A stretch of DNA of 64,000 nucleotides from Leptolyngbya sp. PCC 7375 (lineage in GTDB: Bacteria; Cyanobacteriota; Cyanobacteriia; Phormidesmidales; Phormidesmidaceae). The stretch is taken from NCBI RefSeq assembly GCF_000316115.1, contig NZ_JH993797.1:7413961-7477960 (forward strand). Direction: 5' to 3'. Positions 7,764 to 14,183 of the stretch are shown here, one piece after another (position 1 is the first letter of the stretch; each line of letters starts with the position of its first letter). Under the pieces are notes generated by a model. That model did not search any database. It saw only the letters and a list, made by a program, of their open reading frames with translations, and was not told the origin of the DNA. Both the position numbers and the translations under genes were made by a program.

Positions 7764-8317
7764 TTAGATGTCTATTAAAAAGTCAGAAATCCTAAGCCCT
7801 ACAAGAAGCTTACAATCTCCATCACGCTGAAACTGAGAAAATTTATTCTTCGCTCAAATCTTCCTGAAACCCTTGCTGGATAAGCGTTATAGCACTCTAC
7901 ATCGTGTCGAGGTCATACCCGTTTTGCTTCTTGCAGTTTGATGTCAGACTTCATTATTTTTGCCTTAGCCGTATCTCAAATAAACTTAACTTAGAACACT
8001 AACAGAGCATCATACCGGAGTTATCCAGACAGCTTCAGCAAGTTTTCCGTATGGGGCGCTTGCCATCTGGCAATACATGTATGTTAGCCCAATAACAATT
8101 TGGCACAATCAATATAGCCAATCTTGATAACGGGGATAGCGATCGCACATTTCACCACACAGCCATACCCTGCGCTCAAGCAACCAGGTCTAACCCAAAA
8201 TCACCCAGAACACCCCCACTAGTGGAGCCCCCCTCTAACAAGAACCGCTTTATGATGAAGAAGGACTCTCTGCCGTCAACGCAGCTCGTTTTCATTCCTT
8301 CTCCTACCAAAGCATCT
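7764..8317. other. Intergenic region, no gene recognised
   Basis: About 550 bases between two divergent genes. It contains one GCGATCGC palindrome near 8140 and no open frame, repeat or terminator that I can support. Promoters for the RNase III-like gene and the alpha/beta hydrolase must lie here, but none is clear. Confidence 0.4.
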
Positions 8318-9205
8318 ATGACCGCTCAATTAACCACCGCTCTCGAAAAGCAATATTGGACCTGGCGAGGACACCGCATTTGTCACACCGTTCAGGGAGC
8401 TGGATTACCACTTGTTCTAGTCCATGGCTTTGGCGCATCGGTCGGGCATTGGCGCAAAAATATCCCTGTCCTGGCTGAAGCTGGCTATCAGGTGCATGCT
8501 CTGGATCTCTTAGGCTTTGGTGCATCGGATAAACCGGCCCTCGACTACTCTCTCGAAATTTGGGAATCGTTGCTGCAGGACTATTGGCAAGAGCACATTG
8601 GGCGACCGGCTGTCTTTATTGGTAACTCCATTGGTGGCCTCATTACCCTGATGATGCTGGCCAATGCGCCAGACATGGCCCAAGGGGGAGTACTCCTCAA
8701 CTGCGCCGGGGGCCTTAACCATCGTCCGGATGAACTGAATTTTCCCCTGCGAGTCGTGATGGGGACATTTACACAGCTCGTTAGTTCTGACCTGTTTGGT
8801 CCCTTTATTTTCAATGAAGTGCGGCGTAAGTTTCGGATTCGGGGTTCCTTAAAGCAGGTTTATCGCAATCGAGACGCCATTACAGACGAACTGGTCGATA
8901 TGTTACATCGCCCTGCCTGTGACCCAGGAGCCCAAAAAGTGTTTGCCTCTGTTGTGACCGCCCCTGCTGGCCCAAAGCCCGAAGAACTTTTACCTAAAAT
9001 TCAGCAGCCCCTCTTGGTGCTTTGGGGAGAAAATGATCCCTGGACTCCAATTCAAGGAGCAGCTGTATATCAGACTCTAAGTGAGTCCCCCAGCGCCCAG
9101 CCACCAACGACGTTCCAGGCCATCCCTCAAACTGGCCATTGTCCCCATGATGAACGCCCAGAGGTGGTCAATAAATCAATCTTGGACTGGCTGCATGGGC
9201 TTTGA
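8318..9205 (+). CDS. Alpha/beta hydrolase
   Basis: An alpha/beta-hydrolase of about 295 residues, of the type common in cyanobacteria and related to plastid pheophytinase-like enzymes. The oxyanion loop LVHGFGASVGHW is followed by LGFGASDKP, the nucleophile elbow GNSIGG, the acid in WGENDPWTP and the histidine in TGHCPHDERPE. The open frame begins with GTG 8222, but homologous proteins begin shortly before the TWRGHxI segment, so ATG 8318 (MTAQLTTALEKQYWTWRGHR) is preferred; ATG 8252 or 8255 is possible. No signal peptide. The substrate is unknown. Confidence 0.85.
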   Translation: MTAQLTTALEKQYWTWRGHRICHTVQGAGLPLVLVHGFGASVGHWRKNIPVLAEAGYQVHALDLLGFGASDKPALDYSLEIWESLLQDYWQEHIGRPAVFIGNSIGGLITLMMLANAPDMAQGGVLLNCAGGLNHRPDELNFPLRVVMGTFTQLVSSDLFGPFIFNEVRRKFRIRGSLKQVYRNRDAITDELVDMLHRPACDPGAQKVFASVVTAPAGPKPEELLPKIQQPLLVLWGENDPWTPIQGAAVYQTLSESPSAQPPTTFQAIPQTGHCPHDERPEVVNKSILDWLHGL

Positions 9206-9293
9206 TTGATTACGTTAGAGGTCAGTTTTCCTCCCCAAGGCACCATGGTCAGAGTGAGTTTCCAGCGCTTAAAGAGCTTTGTGTAAGCCCATT

Positions 9294-9641
9294 CTAATCC
9301 CCGAAGATCAATAGATTTAGTGGTACAGGCTTTCCGAGCCAGGAAGCATGTTCAGTATGATCTTGAAGATCGTTTCCTGTCAGCCCATGGACAAGCACCG
9401 TTAAGTCTCCTCGGTTGTTTTCCAGCCATGGGATCAACTGCTCAAATTGGGCTTTATCAAATGCCAGTTGACAGCTCCGGCAAGGGTGCGGTCCAATGGG
9501 CTTTTGATGGACTCGGCCTACTTTCACTCCAAACAGTTCTCCAGCCTTCTGACATAGAGAGGCTGCTGCTGCCACAGAACTGCCATCGAAATAAACATGG
9601 GCATGGTATTGGTCGTAAATGTTGACGGGTCGTTTTATCAT
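9294..9641 (-). CDS. DOPA 4,5-dioxygenase family protein
   Basis: A 115-residue protein of the DOPA 4,5-dioxygenase-like family (small cupin-like aromatic ring-cleavage enzymes). Motifs seen are YHAHVYFD, GRVHQKPIGPHP, CQLAFDKAQF, PWLENNRGDLTVLVHG and DHTEHASWLG. The histidines in YHAHVYF, GRVHQ, GPHP and LVHG are the candidate metal ligands. The frame is open further upstream, but the start at ATG 9641 (MIKRPVNIYDQYHAHVYF) matches the family and avoids overlap with the upstream gene, whose stop is 28 bases away. It is probably co-transcribed with the substrate-binding protein at 9670. The substrate is uncertain. Confidence 0.8.
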   Translation of the reverse strand: MIKRPVNIYDQYHAHVYFDGSSVAAAASLCQKAGELFGVKVGRVHQKPIGPHPCRSCQLAFDKAQFEQLIPWLENNRGDLTVLVHGLTGNDLQDHTEHASWLGKPVPLNLLIFGD

Positions 9642-9669
9642 TAGTAAGCAGGTTTCTGAATAAAAACAT

Positions 9670-10566
9670 CTAAAGGGCCAGGGCGTTAGTCCAATAGTCG
9701 TTAGCTGACAAGCATTGGGGAATCTGCCCGGTATTGTGCATCCAGGCTTGCAAACAATCGTAGTAATCCGCACTCATGGAAAAGTCGTGGGTAAAACAGG
9801 AGATTGTTGCATCGTAGATAGCTTGCCCGGTCTGATCGCCTGCATAGGCTCCGGTACGTTGGTCGTAAATGGCTTGGGCCGCTTGAGGATGCTGGTGAAT
9901 AAAGTCAATCCCCCGTCGTAGTATGTTCAAGAATGCCTGCAGGTCCTGTCGTCGCTGTTGCAGCAATTCGGGTGTTGCAATCAGAATAAGCTGGCAAAAA
10001 TCAGGAATGCCCCAATCTTTGAGTGCAAAAAACTGAGCATCATAACCGCGCTGTCGAGCTTCGATCACTTCAAAATTGTAGAACACCAGCGTTGCCAGAT
10101 CGGCCTTGTCCTCAACCAGTGCGTCGGTATGCAAAAAGCCATTATCGACAGAGGTGATAGCATCTTCAGTAAAGTCACCGCCATCGGCCTCAATCATGGT
10201 TTTGGCGATGGCCCGCCCCAACGCAGACGGTGCACTGGGGTACTGTAAACGCTTACCCACCATATCTTTCGGTCGCTCAATACCGCGTCCTGTGAAGTAC
10301 ATGACTCCACCATTGGTATGCAAAAAACGAGCCCAACCCACCACGGCATGACCCTTACCTCGGTCTTCTACCAGATGAACTGGTTCTGTCACCGCGATAT
10401 CCAGGGTGCCAGCTTGAAGTTCTGCGATCGCATCCACATGCTCTGAGGGTTCAACCAGTTCTAAATCCAAACCAACGTCCGCGAACCATCCTTGCTCAAG
10501 ACCTACCAACAGAGGCACATGATCTGGATTTAGAAACCACTCTAAGCCCAAACGTAATTTAGACAT
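9670..10566 (-). CDS. NMT1/THI5-like ABC transporter substrate-binding protein
   Basis: A 298-residue protein of the NMT1/THI5 (SsuA/TauA-like) periplasmic-binding fold: LGLEWFLNPDHVPLLVGLEQGWF, then AELQAGTLDIAVTEP, then VGKRLQYPSAPSALGRAI. The opening LEWFLNPDHVP is characteristic of THI5/ThiY-like pyrimidine-precursor binding proteins. It has neither a signal peptide nor a lipobox, so it may act in the cytosol like THI5-type enzymes rather than as a transporter component; no permease or ATPase gene is adjacent. ATG 10566 (MSKLRLGLEWF) is preferred over the frame opening at 10602. It is followed by the DOPA-dioxygenase-like gene. Confidence 0.8.
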   Translation of the reverse strand: MSKLRLGLEWFLNPDHVPLLVGLEQGWFADVGLDLELVEPSEHVDAIAELQAGTLDIAVTEPVHLVEDRGKGHAVVGWARFLHTNGGVMYFTGRGIERPKDMVGKRLQYPSAPSALGRAIAKTMIEADGGDFTEDAITSVDNGFLHTDALVEDKADLATLVFYNFEVIEARQRGYDAQFFALKDWGIPDFCQLILIATPELLQQRRQDLQAFLNILRRGIDFIHQHPQAAQAIYDQRTGAYAGDQTGQAIYDATISCFTHDFSMSADYYDCLQAWMHNTGQIPQCLSANDYWTNALAL

Positions 10567-10790
10567 CAGCCACCCAACAATCAACTTTAGATCATTATTC
10601 ATCTAAAGTTTGCTTACAGCAAAACATCGCTCAAAAAAGCCGAGTAGTCTGTCAAGTTCAAAATTGTGAGTAGGACTGACACAGTCAGGGGGAGACGCAG
10701 AGATCGATGATTGCTCAAACTCTTCCCGTCTCCGTGTCTACCTTTCTCCACTTGTTTTTGAGCTGGTTGAAATTATGTAGTTTGACATAA

Positions 10791-10809
10791 CATGAATGTA
10801 TCATTCATG
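10791..10809. promoter_or_regulatory. Perfect 19-base palindrome, possible operator
   Basis: CATGAATGTATCATTCATG has 8-bp perfect arms around a 3-base centre. It lies in the 320-base gap between the divergent NMT1-like gene and the SMI1/KNR4 cassette. It has the form of a dimeric repressor site. The regulator is unknown. Confidence 0.4.
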
Positions 10810-10883
10810 GTCCATTTTTACAGTTTCTGGCTGGTGAATGTGATGAAACTTGCAGTTTATCTATCCTATATAAGCGGTAATAG

Positions 10884-11560
10884 TTATCTGGTTTGATTCA
10901 TGGCAGCTAAATCAGCACAAACACGCGAACTTCTCACTCGTCACGGTGACTGCGAAAAACAGGATCTTGCGGAATGGTCCGGACCATTTGAACTTCCAAA
11001 TGCCCTTCGAGATTTTTACTCGGACGTCGGTCCGAAAGACATTTGCATCGAGGGGTACGGAAATCCAACAACCATTCCCTCGCTGAAACGACTGTGGGAC
11101 CGGCAGGCTGGGTACCGTTGGAATGGGCTAACCAACGAACCAATTGAGGAATGGCCATCGAACTGGATTGTCGTCGCTGATGAGGGTGCTGACCCTTACA
11201 TTTTTGATACCGAAACAGGCCGGATTCTTTTCGCACAACATGGAGCAGGGGCATGGGATGCTGGCGAAATCTATCCGGACATCACCACGATGGCGGCATG
11301 CATTGCAACTCTCGGATGCGTAATCCTTGACTCGCAAGACTTCGAGGACGAAGACTGTAACATTAATCCAAACTGCAGAATGGATGCTATAGATCGTCTT
11401 ACTGAGATTCTTGGCAACCAATCCCAGGCCGAGGCTATTGTTGAAATGGCGGGTTGGGGCTGACCCAATACGCCAGATAACAAAATGTTGCATACGGAAT
11501 CGCGGCTCAAGCGGCTTTTTGAAATCAATGTCGTTCGCCGCAACCCGGTGAACATTGGCG
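10884..11560 (+). mobile_element. Integron-type gene cassette carrying an SMI1/KNR4 gene
   Basis: The unit begins at the G|TT junction of GTTATCTGG (10883-10891) and ends at the G|TT junction of GCGTTAAAC (11560/11561). The first nine bases are perfectly complementary to CCAGATAAC (11473-11481), just after the stop codon, at the left end of the attC-like site. This complementarity between cassette start and attC left core is specific to cassettes, because circularisation joins the two. The 677-bp unit contains one gene in the usual direction. No integrase is in the window, so this is either an isolated cassette or a remnant array. Confidence 0.7.
10900..11463 (+). CDS. SMI1/KNR4 (SUKH) family protein
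   Basis: A 187-residue SUKH-superfamily protein: LPNALRDFYSDVGP at the N-terminus, LWDRQAGYRWNG, then WIVVADEGADPYIFD and ILFAQHGAGAWDAGEIYPD. SUKH proteins are known as immunity proteins for polymorphic and contact-dependent toxins. No toxin gene is adjacent, so this would be an orphan immunity gene, a common kind of cassette cargo. ATG 10900 lies 16 bases inside the cassette boundary and the TGA is next to the attC-like site, so the gene fills the cassette tightly. No HIP1 octamer occurs in it, in keeping with foreign origin. Confidence 0.8.
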   Translation: MAAKSAQTRELLTRHGDCEKQDLAEWSGPFELPNALRDFYSDVGPKDICIEGYGNPTTIPSLKRLWDRQAGYRWNGLTNEPIEEWPSNWIVVADEGADPYIFDTETGRILFAQHGAGAWDAGEIYPDITTMAACIATLGCVILDSQDFEDEDCNINPNCRMDAIDRLTEILGNQSQAEAIVEMAGWG

Positions 11561-11566
11561 TTAAAC
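11475..11566 (+). other. attC-like recombination site
   Basis: Left arm AGATAACAAAATGTTGCATACGG and right arm CCGCAACCCGGTGAACATTGGCGTTAAAC pair imperfectly through TAAC/GTTA, ATGTT/AACAT, CGG/CCG and GCGG/CCGC. The centre is variable. The right end GTTAAAC matches GTTRRRY exactly; the left core AGATAAC is a weak RYYYAAC. I recall near-identical site sequences (TAACAAAATGTTGCA ... CCCGGTGAACATTGGCGTTA) behind many Planctomycete genes, which suggests the donor group. Confidence 0.65.
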
Positions 11567-11617
11567 AGCAGTTAGACAGCAAAAGCAATTAAGTTCTGTT
11601 TATTGGGAAAATGAGAC

Positions 11618-12229
11618 ATGAGCCATCCAATACAGTGTAGATGTGGTTGCCTTAAAGGTATTGTTGATGACGTTACCCGTGCAAATCGGGTCATATGCTA
11701 TTGCCGGGATTGTCAGGCGTTTGCTCACTTTTTAGGCAAAGGGAGTGAAATTCTTGATCGTCATGGTGGGACAGGCATTGTTCAGACGCTTCCAAAGAAT
11801 ATTTCCTTTACTCAAGGAACTGACGTATTAGCATGTGTGCGACTGACTGAAACTGGTTTGCTGCGCTGGTATACGACTTGCTGTAATACACCGATCGGGA
11901 ATACTTTACCAATCTATAAAATGTCTTTCATTGGCCTTATCCATAACTGCTTGGAATCGTCCGAGATCACACTAGATAATGCCTTTGGGGCTACATGCAT
12001 GCATGTTAATACAACATATTCGAAGGGAGAAATAAAAGCGAACCCAGTAGACCTCATCGTTACAATCATTCGCAATGTAACTAGAATTTTGAGGGCACGG
12101 ATTGATGGAAGTTATAAACAGACGCCCTTCTTCTTGGCAGACTCCGGAATTCCTATTGTTAGCCCCAAACTACTGAGCCGCCAAGAATACGAGGACATTA
12201 TGAGTGCTGTTACACTACTAGATAGGTGA
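11618..12229 (+). CDS. DUF6151 (GFA-like zinc-binding) family protein
   Basis: A 203-residue protein resembling DUF6151, a relative of the glutathione-dependent formaldehyde-activating (GFA) fold. Cysteine motifs suited to zinc binding are CRCGCLKG (residues 8-15), CYCRDCQAFAHFLG (28-41) and TTCCNTPIGNT (about 86-96). These match the family order CxCG / CxCxxCQAFAHF / CCNTPxGN. The biochemical role is not established. It starts 52 bases after the cassette end, at the reconstructed original locus, and precedes msrA on the same strand by 35 bases, so the two may be co-transcribed. Confidence 0.75.
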   Translation: MSHPIQCRCGCLKGIVDDVTRANRVICYCRDCQAFAHFLGKGSEILDRHGGTGIVQTLPKNISFTQGTDVLACVRLTETGLLRWYTTCCNTPIGNTLPIYKMSFIGLIHNCLESSEITLDNAFGATCMHVNTTYSKGEIKANPVDLIVTIIRNVTRILRARIDGSYKQTPFFLADSGIPIVSPKLLSRQEYEDIMSAVTLLDR

Positions 12230-12264
12230 GTTAGCTTTACTCGACCGATCTCAGTGAAAATAAT

Positions 12265-12753
12265 ATGTCGGAGATTACTGAAATGGTTGCAGTGGCAACA
12301 TTTGGAGCCGGTTGTTTTTGGGGAGTGGAACGGGCATTTCGCTCACTGTCAGGGGTAACCAAAACGTCAGTGGGTTACATGGGGGGACATTTTGAAAACC
12401 CATGTTACTTGGACGTACTCTCTCGCATTACTGGCCATGCTGAAGTAACCCAAATAGAATACGATTCGGCCATCATTAGCTATGAAGCATTATTAGTAAC
12501 TTTTTGGAAAATCCACGATCCGACGAGTCTTAATCGTCAGGGTGCTGATCGTGGAGAACAATATCGTTCAGTAATTTTTTATCACACCGAAGAACAACAA
12601 CAGATAGCCCACCAATCTAAGCAAACTGTTGCGAGTCAATATAGTAAACCAATAGTGACTGAAATTGTTGCTGCGACTGCCTATTGGTTAGCCACTGAAG
12701 AACATCAACAATATTTTGAGAAAAAAAGCAGCAAACAACAGTGGCAGAAGTGA
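12265..12753 (+). CDS. msrA: Peptide-methionine (S)-S-oxide reductase MsrA
   Basis: A 162-residue MsrA that reduces methionine S-sulfoxide in proteins. The active-site motif GAGCFWGVERAF is at residues 13-24, and the family segments VGYMGG, GHAEVTQIEYD, FWKIHDPTSLNRQGADRGEQYRS and EEHQQYFEKK are all present. No resolving-cysteine extension is seen at the C-terminus, so recycling probably uses a thioredoxin directly or a glutathionylated intermediate. It is probably co-transcribed with the DUF6151 gene and ends at a strong terminator at 12791. Confidence 0.95.
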   Translation: MSEITEMVAVATFGAGCFWGVERAFRSLSGVTKTSVGYMGGHFENPCYLDVLSRITGHAEVTQIEYDSAIISYEALLVTFWKIHDPTSLNRQGADRGEQYRSVIFYHTEEQQQIAHQSKQTVASQYSKPIVTEIVAATAYWLATEEHQQYFEKKSSKQQWQK

Positions 12754-12790
12754 TAGAAGTGTTGGGAGTTGCAGACGTATTAGGCATAAA

Positions 12791-12833
12791 AATAGCCCTG
12801 CTAGCTCAAAAACTAGCAGGGCTATTACTTTTT
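12791..12833. terminator. Strong hairpin terminator, probably bidirectional
   Basis: A 14-bp perfect stem AATAGCCCTGCTAG / CTAGCAGGGCTATT (12791-12804 and 12813-12826) is followed by ACTTTTT on the plus strand; A-runs before the stem give U-runs on the other strand. It separates convergent msrA and the small peptide gene. Confidence 0.9.
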
Positions 12834-12889
12834 AAGCATTAATACAGATAACCCATGGTCTGAGTCACTGTATCTAGATGTTACTGGAC

Positions 12890-13066
12890 TTACTTTGTAC
12901 GTTCATCAAGCTGATCAAGGCGCTCTGCTTGAATATCTTTAACGCTCTTAGACTGGTTGTCCAAGTGCTCAAGACGCTGCTCATGAAGCTTGTTACCGCC
13001 TGCAACATCCTTTAGCTGATCATCAGACAATTGCTCGTCAGTAACGTTCTTGTTCTGCTCTTCCAT
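12890..13066 (-). CDS. Double-glycine leader peptide (bacteriocin-like precursor)
   Basis: A 58-residue peptide starting MEEQNKNVTDEQLSDDQLKD and followed at once by VAGG. The segment LSDDQLKDVAGG is a classic double-glycine leader, cleaved after GG by C39-peptidase ABC exporters. The putative mature part (NKLHEQRLEHLDNQSKSVKD and after) is about 34 residues long, highly charged and without cysteine, serine-rich or core-modification motifs. ATG 13066 has GAGG at a suitable distance; the frame is open upstream but that part looks non-coding. The gene is divergent from an NHLM-type secretion adaptor at 13398, which suggests an export system. The function of the peptide is unknown. Confidence 0.7.
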   Translation of the reverse strand: MEEQNKNVTDEQLSDDQLKDVAGGNKLHEQRLEHLDNQSKSVKDIQAERLDQLDERTK

Positions 13067-13397
13067 GGAAGTTACCTCAATGTAGAAACAACGGAAGTCC
13101 TGTTCAATCGTCAAATGCACAATGCAGGACCTTCCAATAATATCGAGCATGTCAAAAAATGGAAGAGGTTTTGGTGACTTCTCATGAACTTTTAATGATC
13201 CGTCGACTTTCAACGAGTTTTCTGAGGATTTATTAAGAGATAAAAAGCCAATTGTCAGGAATTCTACGTAAATGCATCTTGAATACTTAAAATCTCCTGA
13301 GTATCTCCAAAAAAGCTAAACTTTTTGCTATAAGGGCATAGATAATAGGTGAATTTTACTTGATTATCAACCTTCGTTATTAGAGGCCAGATTTCGG
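13067..13397. other. Divergent promoter region between peptide and secretion adaptor
   Basis: About 330 bases of AT-rich sequence between two divergent genes. Promoters for both must lie here. No clear operator repeat or -10/-35 pair was identified. Confidence 0.35.
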
Positions 13398-13988
13398 ATG
13401 GGCGACAGTGGTATTTTTCGTCAAGAAGCTTTGGAGCGTTTATCGTCGCCAGAGCAGCTTGATCAACTGATGCAAATCGTTTCTCCGCGCAGTTGGCTGC
13501 CTCTAGCGACGATTGGTGGGCTGCTGGGGGCTACTATTGTTTGGGCCTGTGAGGGCCGGATCCCGGTAACTACAAGCAGTCATGCCATTTTGGCCTATGC
13601 TGAGGGGGAGTCTGGTGAGCTGGTGGGTGTGGCTCATTTTCCCAGTGGGGAGCTAGCTCAAATTGAGCGCGGTATGGACGTACTGCTGATCCCTGATGTG
13701 GAAGGTAATAAGCAAGCGGCTGGTGGCATTGAAGGTAAAGTCAGTGAAGTGTCATTGCCGACGGTGATGACCCTGGATGGGGTACGTGAATTAGAAGATC
13801 CAACGGCTCCTGCGGCGATTGAGGTGTTGATAGAACTGACACCTGATCCTGATACGAGTAGTGGTTATAAGTGGTCGGCAAGCAGTCTCAATATGATTCC
13901 TTTGGCCGGTATGCATGCAACGGCCAGGGTAACTCTCGATGAGAAGGCCCCCCTCTGGTTTGTATTGCCTTTTTTACATCAGTCGTAG
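13398..13988 (+). CDS. NHLM-type bacteriocin secretion adaptor, shortened
   Basis: A 196-residue membrane-anchored protein. Residues 8-40 (FRQEALERLSSPEQLDQLMQ, then IVSPRSWLPLATIGG) match the N-terminus of HlyD-like NHLM bacteriocin-system adaptors, followed by one transmembrane segment (about residues 35-55). Full-length adaptors exceed 250 residues and contain a coiled-coil/lipoyl hairpin. Here the protein goes from the first beta segment (about 60-90) to a C-terminal beta domain (GMHATARVTLDEKAPLWFVLPFL), so the hairpin is absent. It may be a minimal adaptor or an internal-deletion product. No ABC exporter gene is adjacent. It stands divergent to the double-glycine peptide gene. Confidence 0.7.
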   Translation: MGDSGIFRQEALERLSSPEQLDQLMQIVSPRSWLPLATIGGLLGATIVWACEGRIPVTTSSHAILAYAEGESGELVGVAHFPSGELAQIERGMDVLLIPDVEGNKQAAGGIEGKVSEVSLPTVMTLDGVRELEDPTAPAAIEVLIELTPDPDTSSGYKWSASSLNMIPLAGMHATARVTLDEKAPLWFVLPFLHQS

Positions 13989-14123
13989 GAGTAACAGTCC
14001 CCTTAGTGATGGGCTAGGTTCTGATCCCTGAACGCATTCAGCTGAGGCTTCGATATAAAAAATCTTCGTGGTGGATCGAGCCATCGGTTTTTGAACTTAT
14101 GGTTCGTTTTGGTGCGTCTAACT

Positions 14124-14168
14124 CTACAGTTATTACTGTAGCGTTCTAAAACCGTTCCAAAACTATTC
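14124..14168. promoter_or_regulatory. SARP-like heptamer repeats and adjoining palindrome upstream of the NB-ARC/WD40 regulator
   Basis: AGCGTTC (14140), ACCGTTC (14151) and ACTATTC (14162) repeat with an exact 11-bp period. They are the reverse complement of the GAACGNT heptamers found upstream of both methyltransferase genes. They overlap a 7-bp palindrome, CTACAGT TATT ACTGTAG (14124-14141), and end 16 bases before ATG 14184. Orientation is opposite to that expected for activation of the downstream gene, so they may repress it or drive a leftward transcript. Confidence 0.55.
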
Positions 14169-14183
14169 AGCCCCTGGCTCAAT

